DNA from: Citrobacter youngae
Lineage (GTDB): Bacteria > Pseudomonadota > Gammaproteobacteria > Enterobacterales > Enterobacteriaceae
DNA length: 64,000 bases
Direction: 5' to 3'
NCBI RefSeq assembly: GCF_003818115.1
Contig: NZ_RPOI01000015.1
Location: forward strand, 1 to 64,000
Positions 8,467-16,585 of the stretch are shown piece after piece. A model generated the notes under the pieces. That model had not been told where the DNA came from, did no database searches, and saw nothing but the letters and a program-made list of their open reading frames with translations. The translations under genes were made by a program, and so were the position numbers. Within the stretch, counting starts at the first letter, position 1; the number at the start of each line of letters is the position of its first letter.

Positions 8467-8976
8467 CTATTTGGTAAAACCGTTTTGCATACAAATCTGT
8501 GCGCTGGTTCTCAGGGTGAAGGCTAACTTGTCAGGATACTGGCGGTAATAGTTATGTTCTTCTTCCAGCCCTTTTGCCTGCGCCAGACGTACCGTTTCCA
8601 GCGAACAGGTTCGGTAGATCAAATCTTTATTCATATTGCTCTGCTTCTCGCGCTGTTTATCTGCGGAAAGCGCCAGCCAGCTCTCGGACAGCGTATAATC
8701 GTAGACCACCCGATTCCCTTTCGCCTGCACGTTCTCAATGGTAATGAATTCGTCGATCTTCAGTCTTGGCTGACCACGCATTTTTTTCTTATCTTCTGCG
8801 GCGGCATATTGTGCCAGTGCATTAATATCCATCCCGGCTATTTTCTGCTTATAGATATCGACATAGGCGGCGGGTTGCTGATAATGCTGAGCATAAGCAT
8901 TTCTTAATTCTCCGTCACTCATTGAACAGCCAGCTAAAAATAAAGGTAATAGCAGCGTCAGTTTTGTTTTAGTCAT
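8467..8976 (-). CDS. Small outer-membrane-type lipoprotein, function unknown
   Basis: A 169-residue protein beginning MTKTKLTLLLPLFLAGCSMSDGEL, a clear lipoprotein signal with lipobox LAGC. Ser at +2 predicts sorting to the outer membrane. The mature part is mostly helical and charged (AAAEDKKKMRGQPRLKIDEF) and contains two Cys besides the lipid-anchored one. The ATG at 8976 is preferred over an upstream extension because the signal peptide starts there. It lies between two siderophore receptors and converges with foxA. I do not recognise the family, and a role in iron uptake is only suggested by location. Confidence 0.7.
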   Translation of the reverse strand: MTKTKLTLLLPLFLAGCSMSDGELRNAYAQHYQQPAAYVDIYKQKIAGMDINALAQYAAAEDKKKMRGQPRLKIDEFITIENVQAKGNRVVYDYTLSESWLALSADKQREKQSNMNKDLIYRTCSLETVRLAQAKGLEEEHNYYRQYPDKLAFTLRTSAQICMQNGFTK

Positions 8977-9118
8977 GATGTTATCCCATTCATTATTGTG
9001 GTCCCCAGTCGCCCATAACAAAATAAAAGTCATCAAATTACAGGTGATCTTTAGGGTTGTATAAACGGGGCGACGACAGCACAAGTGCAATTATCTTAAA
9101 ATGGCGGAATAAGCGGGA

Positions 9119-9142
9119 AACCCTGCCAGAATTGGCAGGGTT
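9119..9142 (-). terminator. Terminator of the second TonB-dependent receptor gene
   Basis: A perfect 10-bp stem (9119-9128 and 9133-9142) with a 4-base loop lies 16 bases past the receptor stop. Read on the minus strand, a short T-run follows the stem. A near-identical hairpin lies in the same gene's leader at 11344-11364. Confidence 0.75.
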
Positions 9143-9157
9143 AATGGATGAAGAGGA

Positions 9158-11320
9158 TCAGAATTCCATTTTCACCGTGAACTGCACTTCTCGTGGGTCG
9201 CCGATCTGATTACCCAGATTATTGGTGGCAATGGATGAGGTGTAATAGGTCTTATCAAACAGGTTTTTCACATTGAGCTGCAATGTGACCGGATATTGCA
9301 GCTTCATCTTATAAGCGGCAAAGGCATCGGCGACAAAATAGCCTGGCAGATAATAGTCTGCGCCATTGGTTGCGGAACGGCGACTCACCCCATGACCCCC
9401 ACCGCCAATCGTCAGGGTATTGCCCATAAAGGCATTCTGAATATCGTAGGTGAGGAATAATGAGCCGGTATGCTTCGGTACATTAGGCAGCGGCTTACCT
9501 TTGTAATCAGGATCTTCCGTCACTTTCGCGGCGGTATAACCGTAGCTGGCGATAATATTGGTGTTGGTGGTCAACGAACCGGCGACATCCACTTCCACGC
9601 CTTGTGAACGCACGCGACCCGCCGTTTTCGCCACGGTTTCGCCATTGATCATTTCGTTGTACAGCACATTGCGTTTATCAATATCAAACAGGGCAATATT
9701 GGCGGTGATACCGTCAAAGATATCGAATTTTGCCCCCACTTCATAAGCCGTTGAGGTTTCAGGTGGCAGTTCGCCAATATAACTGGCGATAGAATATTGC
9801 GGCATGAAGGATCGCGACACGTTACCGAACAGCGATACCGACGGCGTCAGTTTGTAAACCATACCGAATTTGGGCACCCACTGTTGGTCGGTACTGTCGG
9901 TGTTGACGTTGAACGGACGCCCTTTGCCAGCGTATTCGGTGTAGTACTGATAACGCATCCCGGCGACGGCGATCCATTTATCGGTCAGGTACAGCGCGTC
10001 CTGCACATACGCAGAATAGCTCTCTTGTTGAATAGTCTGATCGCTATCAGCGGCAGAAACGTTAGTACATTTATCCAACGTACCGTAGACAGGATTATAA
10101 ATATTGAACCCTTTTACGTTCTTGCAGCGGATCATGTCGGTGCGTAGCAGATCGTAGTTCTCATAAGAGAGGCCGGTGAGGATCTCGTTATAAAAGCCAG
10201 CGATATCGACGTTGCCCTGTAAATCGGCACGTGTGGCATGCATGCGCTGGGTGGAGCCTTGAGTGGCATCGACACGGCGGGTCAGATTTCCGGTTGCAGA
10301 ATCATACGCCATTACGCGAGCCTGATTATCGCTGTATTTATCCTGGCTAAAGCTGTAGTCGAATTTCGCTGTCCATTCGCTGTTGAAGCGGTATTCGGCA
10401 TTCAACTGTGCCAGATCCGATTTGCCGTCGGTGATATTAAACGGCTCATCAAAGCGGGTTTTGCGATCCACATTCACCGCGTGTTTGGTGTTGAGATCGA
10501 AAATGGTGCCGCGATCGAACGGCGCTTTGTAGTCGCGGTGTGAATAGAGCACGCTGACGGTGGCGTTGTCGCCAAACCAGGTCAGAGAAGGGGAGATAAA
10601 GCTGCTCTGATTGGTGCCAAAGTTGCGCCAGTAGTCCTCGTGTTGGTACTCGCCAATCAGACGATACGCCAACGGCGTACCTTCAATCGGCCCGGTCACG
10701 TCAAACTGCCCCGTACCGCCGCCAAAACTGCTGGAGGTTGCTGAAATCGACCCGCCAAACTGCGTTTCCGGACGTTTGGTGACGACGTTAATCAGGCCGC
10801 CGGGATCGAGAATCCCGTACAGGGTTGAGGCCGGGCCTTTCAGCACTTCCACGCGTGAGGTTGCGGCGTTAAAGCTGCGCGGCAACACGGTTTTCAGACC
10901 GTTGGTCATCACCGAGCCGTCACGGTTTGCGCCGAAGCCACGGCGGACAAACGCATCCTGTGTGCCACCTAATGTGTTGGTTTGCACAACGTTACTGACG
11001 TTATACAGCGCTTCGTCCAGCGTCGTGACATGCTGATCTTCCAGCACTTTATCGCTGACAGTGTTCACCACTTGTGGGATATCCAACAATGGCATGGATG
11101 TCAGCGTCGCGGTGGACGAGCTCAGCGGTTGATAACCCGATGTTACGGCCTGATCGGCAGACGACGCATCTGCCCGAACGGTGATGGTATCTTCCCCTTT
11201 AGGCGGAGTCGTCTCTTTCTCCGCTGCGAATACCGTAGGTGTTGTTGTCATGCCCAGAAAGAGAGCAGAGCACAATGCCCGCCCTTTCATCCCCGAAAAG
11301 TAAGTCGTTAACTCAGCCAT
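9158..11320 (-). CDS. TonB-dependent hydroxamate-type siderophore receptor (FhuA/FcuA-like)
   Basis: About 720 residues. The signal peptide is MAELTTYFSGMKGRALCSALFLGMTT...FAAE, followed by DTITVRAD (TonB-box region), a plug (LDIPQVVNTVSDKVLEDQH, RGFGANRDGSV, LKGPASTLYGILDPGGLINVVTKRP) and a barrel ending TVKMEF. An extracellular loop carries two Cys (RCKNVKGF...LDKC), as in FhuA/FhuE-type receptors. ATG 11320 is chosen because the signal peptide begins there; the frame stays open to 11461 but would add 47 unlikely residues. It is divergent from the siderophore ABC operon, which probably carries its ligand across the inner membrane. The exact siderophore is unknown. Confidence 0.82.
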   Translation of the reverse strand: MAELTTYFSGMKGRALCSALFLGMTTTPTVFAAEKETTPPKGEDTITVRADASSADQAVTSGYQPLSSSTATLTSMPLLDIPQVVNTVSDKVLEDQHVTTLDEALYNVSNVVQTNTLGGTQDAFVRRGFGANRDGSVMTNGLKTVLPRSFNAATSRVEVLKGPASTLYGILDPGGLINVVTKRPETQFGGSISATSSSFGGGTGQFDVTGPIEGTPLAYRLIGEYQHEDYWRNFGTNQSSFISPSLTWFGDNATVSVLYSHRDYKAPFDRGTIFDLNTKHAVNVDRKTRFDEPFNITDGKSDLAQLNAEYRFNSEWTAKFDYSFSQDKYSDNQARVMAYDSATGNLTRRVDATQGSTQRMHATRADLQGNVDIAGFYNEILTGLSYENYDLLRTDMIRCKNVKGFNIYNPVYGTLDKCTNVSAADSDQTIQQESYSAYVQDALYLTDKWIAVAGMRYQYYTEYAGKGRPFNVNTDSTDQQWVPKFGMVYKLTPSVSLFGNVSRSFMPQYSIASYIGELPPETSTAYEVGAKFDIFDGITANIALFDIDKRNVLYNEMINGETVAKTAGRVRSQGVEVDVAGSLTTNTNIIASYGYTAAKVTEDPDYKGKPLPNVPKHTGSLFLTYDIQNAFMGNTLTIGGGGHGVSRRSATNGADYYLPGYFVADAFAAYKMKLQYPVTLQLNVKNLFDKTYYTSSIATNNLGNQIGDPREVQFTVKMEF

Positions 11321-11343
11321 TATTTTATTTATTCCGCAAAAGA

Positions 11344-11364
11344 CCCTGCCAAAAATGGGCAGGG
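11344..11364 (-). promoter_or_regulatory. Hairpin in the receptor leader, attenuator-like
   Basis: CCCTGCC (11344-11350) and GGCAGGG (11358-11364) pair across a 7-base loop. On the minus strand the stem is followed by TCTTTTG, a terminator-like tail, and it ends 23 bases before the receptor ATG. It could cause premature termination or shape ribosome access. Nearly the same sequence forms the gene's terminator. Confidence 0.45.
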
Positions 11365-11446
11365 AAACAGGTTGATTCAATTCATTGCCCGGCTTGCCAG
11401 CCCTGCATTTATCCATCTGTAAGCCGGCGTTACTGGCGTCAGATGT

Positions 11447-11465
11447 GTAATTGAGAATCATTCAA
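11447..11465. promoter_or_regulatory. Putative Fur box of the divergent siderophore region
   Basis: GTAATTGAGAATCATTCAA contains the GAnAATCATT core and matches the 19-bp consensus at 12 positions. It lies about 130 bases before the receptor ATG on the minus strand and within the divergent gap. Confidence 0.5.
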
Positions 11466-11766
11466 TCATGGGCGTTTGTAGTAGTAAACGTAAAAATGAA
11501 AAAGAAACTACAGACGATTCGCCGCAATTTAACCGTCATTTATTTACGGGTATTTAATTTTTAATATATTGAAAAAGAATGATTTTTATTGATTTTTCAG
11601 TGTTTTTTATTTGTGCTTTAGTTGTTGGCGACAGGTGATGTAACTACAGGGTGTAATTGCTTGACTACTACAGTGCAAGCCAGCAAGATCACAAAGAGAA
11701 TGAGTTTTATTTTTATTTAGAGAATTACGCATGCAGGCTTTGCCATGCGGCGGCGCAGGAGTGAAC
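11466..11766. promoter_or_regulatory. Divergent control region with repeated ACTACA words
   Basis: About 300 AT-rich bases between the receptor and the ABC operon. The hexamer ACTACA or its complement occurs at 11477-11482, 11507-11512, 11643-11648 and 11667-11672. No other gene is visible. Both promoters must lie here or in the receptor leader. Confidence 0.4.
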
Positions 11767-12594
11767 ATGCCACAGCATGTGGAAAATACCGCCCACAGAA
11801 CGGGCATTGAACTACAACAGCTTTCTGCGGGTTATCGCCATAACACCATTGTCCACGATATCTGTCTCACTATTCCGCAAGGCAAAATGACGGTGCTGGT
11901 GGGGGCGAACGGCTCGGGTAAATCAACGTTGTTAAGCACCATGGCTCGGATGTTGAAACCGCACGGCGGCAGCGTATTGCTGGATGGCAAAGCCATTCAT
12001 CAACAGCCCACCAAAGCGGTTTCACGCCAGCTCGGCATCCTGCCGCAATCCCCATTGGTGCCAGAAGGACTTACCGTTTTCGAACTGGTATCGCGTGGGC
12101 GTTTTCCCTGGCAGAACATGCTTTCGCAATGGACGGACGATGACGAACGTGCCGTGGAGCAGGCGCTCCAGTTAACCGGAACTGCTGATTTTGCGCATTT
12201 GCCGGTGGAGAGCCTTTCCGGTGGGCAACGTCAGCGCTGCTGGATTGCGATGGCGCTGGCACAGCAAACGCCGGTCATCTTGTTAGATGAGCCGACTACG
12301 TTTCTCGATCTGCGCTATCAGGTAGAGATCCTTGAACTGTTGCATTCACTGACTCGCCATCATGGTCGTACAGTGATCGTGGTCCTGCATGACCTGAATT
12401 TTGCCGTGAATTACGGGGACATGCTGGTGTTCCTCAAACAGGGGACGTTGCAGGGCGTCGTGCATGATGGCGAAAACTGCACGCCCGAGTTGATTAAGCA
12501 CGTGTTTGACGTCGACGTGCAGATGTCGGTGAATCCTCTCACCGGCAAACCGTTCTTTATGCCGTTCCGCGCGCCGGGCGGGCAAGAGCAATGA
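11767..12594 (+). CDS. Siderophore ABC transporter ATPase (FepC/FecE type)
   Basis: A cytoplasmic ATP-binding subunit of about 275 residues. Walker A is VGANGSGKST, the Q-loop region is LGILPQS, the ABC signature is LSGGQRQR, Walker B is VILLDEPTTFLD and the switch His is in VVLHD. The spacing and DEPTTFLDLRYQ are typical of iron-siderophore importers. ATG 11767 is chosen because AGGAG at 11757-11761 is correctly spaced; the in-frame ATG at 11731 lacks a site. The stop overlaps the next start by 4 bases. It powers uptake of the siderophore probably brought in by the divergent receptor. Confidence 0.9.
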   Translation: MPQHVENTAHRTGIELQQLSAGYRHNTIVHDICLTIPQGKMTVLVGANGSGKSTLLSTMARMLKPHGGSVLLDGKAIHQQPTKAVSRQLGILPQSPLVPEGLTVFELVSRGRFPWQNMLSQWTDDDERAVEQALQLTGTADFAHLPVESLSGGQRQRCWIAMALAQQTPVILLDEPTTFLDLRYQVEILELLHSLTRHHGRTVIVVLHDLNFAVNYGDMLVFLKQGTLQGVVHDGENCTPELIKHVFDVDVQMSVNPLTGKPFFMPFRAPGGQEQ

Positions 12595-13604
12595 CGGTCA
12601 TGACAAGCACACTGGCTCGTCGCCGTGGCCGGTTTATGCTGGCACTCCCCGTGTTAACGCTGCTGTTGTGTGTTCTGGCGGTGGTGCATCTGGGTGTTGG
12701 CGCACGCGCTATCAGCCCGCAGACCGTCGTGCAGGCGCTGTTCCACTTTGACGCGAAAGATTTCGACCACCGGATTATTGTCTCCTTACGTCTGCTGCGC
12801 ATGACGGCGGCGATGCTGGTCGGCGCAGCGTTAGGTGTGGCGGGTGTGCTGTTGCAGGCGTTGATTCGTAATCCGCTGGGAGAGCCGCATATTCTGGGAC
12901 TGAACGCCGGGGCTGCTTTTGTCGTTGTGTTGTGCACCGCGCTTGGCGTGACGGGGGTAAGCCAGCCATTGCTGGCGGCTGGAGGCGCAGCGGCGTTGTT
13001 CTCGTTGGTCATCGCGCTTTCTTCCGCCGGACGGGGGGGGTTAACGCCGCTGAAGGTTACGCTGTGCGGCGTGGCGCTGTCGGCCATGGTGTCATCGCTT
13101 ACTGCGGCCATCCTGATTCTGGATGAACAAACCCTGTTGGCAATGCGCACCTGGCTGGTGGGCGATCTTTCTGGTCTGCACTGGGAAGCAGTCAAAAGCG
13201 CCGTTCCTCCGTCGCTAGCTGGTATGGTTTTGGCGCTCGCTATCGCGCCGGGCCTGAATATTCTGGCTCTCGGCGACCGTATGGCCTGTGGGTTAGGGGT
13301 GAACATTCTGCGCATACGCTTGCTGGCGATGGTAGCCATTGCGCTGTTGTGCGGTGCGGCAGTCTCTGTCGTGGGGCCGCTGGGGTTTATCGGTCTGTTA
13401 GTGCCTAACGTTACCCGCCGTCTGGTAACAGAAGATATTCGTCAGATGCTACCGACGTCGGCATTGCTGGGTGCGGCGCTGCTGCTGCTGGCGGATATTG
13501 CCGCCCGCACGGTGCTGGCTCCGCAGGAGCTGGCTACAGGGATCATGACCGCCCTGGTGGGCGCGCCGGCGTTTATTTTCATTGCGTCGAGGTTTTTGAA
13601 ATGA
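12591..13604 (+). CDS. Siderophore ABC transporter permease 1 (FecCD family)
   Basis: A 337-residue integral membrane protein with about nine to ten hydrophobic segments. FecCD features include RLLRMTAAMLVGAALGVAGVLLQALIRNPLGEPHILGLNAGAA near residue 65 and GPLGFIGLLVPNVTRRLV near 265, the coupling-helix region that contacts the ATPase. It overlaps both neighbours by 4 bases, so it is translationally coupled. It forms the inner-membrane channel together with the following permease. Confidence 0.9.
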   Translation: MTVMTSTLARRRGRFMLALPVLTLLLCVLAVVHLGVGARAISPQTVVQALFHFDAKDFDHRIIVSLRLLRMTAAMLVGAALGVAGVLLQALIRNPLGEPHILGLNAGAAFVVVLCTALGVTGVSQPLLAAGGAAALFSLVIALSSAGRGGLTPLKVTLCGVALSAMVSSLTAAILILDEQTLLAMRTWLVGDLSGLHWEAVKSAVPPSLAGMVLALAIAPGLNILALGDRMACGLGVNILRIRLLAMVAIALLCGAAVSVVGPLGFIGLLVPNVTRRLVTEDIRQMLPTSALLGAALLLLADIAARTVLAPQELATGIMTALVGAPAFIFIASRFLK

Positions 13605-14653
13605 ACGATATGCTGCAGCGTGCAGGGCTTCGTGCATGGCGGGTGGGGGGATTTTCTCGTGTCATTCGTCCCAAAACCGTGCTGTACAGCCTCAGCCTGA
13701 CGGTGCTGGCAATCGCATTACTGCTGTTCGGCGTGATGCAGGGTTCGCTCCCGGTTCCGGCTTCCGCTATCGGAAGGGCGGTGTTTGACCCTCAGGCGTT
13801 GACGGCTCAGCAACAGTATGTCGTTTGGGATGTACGACTGCCGCGACTGCTGATGGCGCTTCTGTGCGGTGCGATGCTCGGATTGGCTGGGGCGGCGATG
13901 CAATCTATCACCCGCAACGGGTTGGCCGATCCCGGGCTTATCGGTGTCAAAGAAGGGAGTTGCGTGGTGGTGCTGGCCCTGGTGCTATTTTTCCCGTCCG
14001 CAAGTCTGGTCTGGCGGCCCCTGGCGGGAATGGCCGGTGGCGCACTGGTCGCTGCACTGGTGATGCTGCTGGCCCGTGATTTCTCCCGGCCTCGCTTCGT
14101 GTTGATAGGCATTGGCGTGTCGTGGTTCTTTGCCGCGGGAATGGGCGTATTTATGACCACCGCGGATGTCCGTGACGTTCAGACTGCACTGGTCTGGCTG
14201 GCGGGCAGCCTTCATGCCGCCACCTGGCCGCTACTGCTGGTGGCACTGGCCTGGACGTTGCCTGCGGCCATCATCTTATTTGCCACGGCGAGAGCTTCAG
14301 ATGTGGCGCTACTTGGCAATGCGACGGCAACGGGGCTGGGTGTACGTTTACCCCGACTGGCGTTGTTGCGTTTTCTCGCGCCGGTTGTACTCACCGCCGC
14401 CAGTGTTGCCTGCGTGGGCAGCCTCGGTTTTGTCGGGTTAATGGCGCCACACATGGCACGATTCTGGCTGCGTGGCGGACAAACAGCGCTGCTGTGGGGA
14501 AGTACGTTGATCGGTGCATTGCTGGTGCTGGTCACCGATACCGTGGGGCGTCTGGCGTTTGCCCCACTGCAAATCCCCGCCGGGATCGTCATTGCCCTGG
14601 TCGGTGGACCGTTCTTTTTACTGTTGCTCTGGCGTCGCCGGGATCGTTTGTAA
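13601..14653 (+). CDS. Siderophore ABC transporter permease 2 (FecCD family)
   Basis: A 350-residue polytopic membrane protein paralogous to the preceding permease. It has the same landmarks: RLPRLLMALLCGAMLGLAGAAMQSITRNGLADPGLIGVKEG near residue 72 and GSLGFVGLMAPHMARFWL near 268. The ATGA overlap at 13601-13604 couples it to permease 1. The binding-protein gene starts 15 bases after its stop. Confidence 0.9.
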   Translation: MNDMLQRAGLRAWRVGGFSRVIRPKTVLYSLSLTVLAIALLLFGVMQGSLPVPASAIGRAVFDPQALTAQQQYVVWDVRLPRLLMALLCGAMLGLAGAAMQSITRNGLADPGLIGVKEGSCVVVLALVLFFPSASLVWRPLAGMAGGALVAALVMLLARDFSRPRFVLIGIGVSWFFAAGMGVFMTTADVRDVQTALVWLAGSLHAATWPLLLVALAWTLPAAIILFATARASDVALLGNATATGLGVRLPRLALLRFLAPVVLTAASVACVGSLGFVGLMAPHMARFWLRGGQTALLWGSTLIGALLVLVTDTVGRLAFAPLQIPAGIVIALVGGPFFLLLLWRRRDRL

Positions 14654-14668
14654 TTGTTAAGAGGGTAT

Positions 14669-15616
14669 ATGCGTTTAATCTTTTCATTGCTGCTGCTGGT
14701 CGGCTGCACCGCCCAGGCGGCGGTGCCTGTTCAGTCATTTACTGACGATCTCGGGCGAGTGGTGAACGTGCCGCTACATCCGCAGCGCATTGTGTCATTG
14801 CACGATCTCGACATCACTATTCCGCTGATCGAGCTGGGCGTGCCTCCGGTGGCCAGTCACGGCCGAACACGCCCGGATGGCAGCCATTTTCTGCGCTCAG
14901 GTGCGCTGTTGACAGGGGTTGATTTTGATAACTCGTCGATTGCGTATATCGGCACGGCGGATATTGATATTGAAGCCATTGTCGCCGCGAAACCGGATTT
15001 AATCATCACCGAACCCAGCCGTAACACGCCGATTGAGCAACTGGAAAAAATAGCGCCGACGGTCAGCATCGATCATCTTGATGGCGGTGCGCCGGAAATC
15101 TACCGCAAGCTGGCGCAGCTTACAGGTACGCAGAACCGGCTGGCATTGCTGGAACGGCGCTACCGTGAAGAAATTGCCCAGCTCAAGCGGACAGTAGATA
15201 CGCAGCACATCTCTGTGGCGGTAATACAGGCCAATCAGGGAAAAATCAACGCGTTACACACCTATCACTCCCTGGGGCGAGTTTTACGCGATGCTGGCTT
15301 CACCTTCCCGAAGCTTATCGACAGCATTCCGCCGGGTGGGCGCATTGATGTCAGTGCGGAACGTCTGCCTGAACTGGATGCCGATTTTGTCTTCGCGACC
15401 TGGCGTGGCGATACCGGCGGTAAACCGCAGGATGAAATCGCGGCGATGGATGCGGTGATGCCTGGCTGGTGTGAGTTCCTGACCGCCTGCCAGCGCGGAC
15501 ATTACGTTTTACTCTCCCGTGAAGAGGCGATATCCAATTCCTATGCCTCGCTCAGTCTGATGGTGGCGCAGGTGCAAACGCACATCGCCGGACGATGGCT
15601 ACCGGAGGCTAAATAA
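14669..15616 (+). CDS. Periplasmic siderophore-binding protein (FepB/FhuD type)
   Basis: About 315 residues with an N-terminal signal, MRLIFSLLLLVGCTAQAA. LVGC could act as a lipobox, or cleavage may follow AQA. The mature part has the class III binding fold: DLGRVVNVPLHPQRIVSL, the AKPDLIITEP turn near residue 110 and QIAQLKRTVDT-type interdomain helix sequence. ATG 14669 is chosen after GAGGG; a TTG at 14654 is in frame but poorly supported. It captures the ferric siderophore and delivers it to the two permeases. Confidence 0.85.
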   Translation: MRLIFSLLLLVGCTAQAAVPVQSFTDDLGRVVNVPLHPQRIVSLHDLDITIPLIELGVPPVASHGRTRPDGSHFLRSGALLTGVDFDNSSIAYIGTADIDIEAIVAAKPDLIITEPSRNTPIEQLEKIAPTVSIDHLDGGAPEIYRKLAQLTGTQNRLALLERRYREEIAQLKRTVDTQHISVAVIQANQGKINALHTYHSLGRVLRDAGFTFPKLIDSIPPGGRIDVSAERLPELDADFVFATWRGDTGGKPQDEIAAMDAVMPGWCEFLTACQRGHYVLLSREEAISNSYASLSLMVAQVQTHIAGRWLPEAK

Positions 15617-15618
15617 CC

Positions 15619-16512
15619 ATGCTGACGGCGAAAAAAGCCAAAAACCGTATTGATGTCTATGGTGACCGTTTTCGCGCCCGGGCGCATTTACTCTCGCCAC
15701 GTATGCAGGCCGTGGCGCGTTATATCAACGAAAACCGCGAAGTGGTGCTGGAGTTTACGGCGATAGAAATCGCTGCCGCCACGCAAACCTCTGACGCGAC
15801 GGTGGTCAGGGCAATTCAGGCGCTGGGGTTTGCCGGGTTGCGCGATTTAAAGCAGACCATTGAGCACTGGTTTGGTCCTGGCGTGACCTCAGAAGAGAAG
15901 ATGACCACCACGGTGAATACGCTCTCTTGCGATGTGAACTCAAGCATTGATTTCGTCCTGCAGGGGCATCAGCGTACCTGTGAAGCTCTTTCTACACCGC
16001 AAAACCGCTATGCGATTGCCCAGGCGGTGGCGTTATTGGTAGAAGCCCGTCAGGTGGGGATTTTTGGTATTGGCGCATCCGGCGTATTGGCGGATTATAC
16101 CGCTCGTCTGCTCAGCCGTATTGGCCTGCCTGCGGTAGCATTTAATCGCACCGGGATTAACCTCGCAGAGCAACTGATCGCATTGCAGCGGGGAGATGTG
16201 CTGATCATGATGGCGCAGAAATCACCGCATCGGGAAGGGCTGACGACCATTCGCGAGGCCAGGCGGTTGGGTGTCCCGGTTATTTTACTGACGAACGCGC
16301 TGGATTCCCGTTTTAGTAAAGAAGCGGATGTGGTGATTAACGTGCCACGCGGCGGCGAGAATGGGAAAATGCCGCTTCACGGTACGGTGCTGGTGTGTCT
16401 GGAAATGATCGTCCTGTCCGTTGCTTCGACTGCGCCGCAACGTTCAATTAAGTCCGTGAAACGGATTAACGAACTGTATCGGGGCATTGGTAAATCCGGG
16501 GCGAAGAAATAA
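15619..16512 (+). CDS. RpiR-family regulator (HTH_6 plus SIS domain)
   Basis: A 297-residue regulator. The N-terminal HTH_6 domain (residues about 20-85) contains TAIEIAAATQTSDATVVRAIQALGFAGLRDLK. The C-terminal SIS domain (about 130-270) contains VGIFGIGASGVLADYTARLLSRIG and LIMMAQKSPHREGLTTIREARRLGVPVILLTN. SIS domains usually bind phosphosugars. It starts 3 bases after the binding-protein gene, so it belongs to the siderophore operon, an unusual partner. It may sense a metabolic signal or a siderophore breakdown product (inference). Confidence 0.88.
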   Translation: MLTAKKAKNRIDVYGDRFRARAHLLSPRMQAVARYINENREVVLEFTAIEIAAATQTSDATVVRAIQALGFAGLRDLKQTIEHWFGPGVTSEEKMTTTVNTLSCDVNSSIDFVLQGHQRTCEALSTPQNRYAIAQAVALLVEARQVGIFGIGASGVLADYTARLLSRIGLPAVAFNRTGINLAEQLIALQRGDVLIMMAQKSPHREGLTTIREARRLGVPVILLTNALDSRFSKEADVVINVPRGGENGKMPLHGTVLVCLEMIVLSVASTAPQRSIKSVKRINELYRGIGKSGAKK

Positions 16513-16530
16513 ACCGGTTATACCCGATGT

Positions 16531-16564
16531 GTAGGCCGGGTAGTGGGACGTCGCCACCCGGCAT
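16531..16564. repeat. REP-like palindrome
   Basis: GTAGGCCGGGTAGTGGGACG...CACCCGGCAT is a single imperfect REP-type hairpin between the convergent RpiR-type gene and yccM. It probably serves as the 3'-end structure for both. Confidence 0.65.
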
Positions 16565-16585
16565 AAAGGCAGACAGATCAAACCA

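Noticed and set aside
11321-11461. 47-residue N-terminal extension of the second receptor
   Set aside because: The signal peptide starts at 11320, and the extension would run through the leader hairpin and the Fur box.
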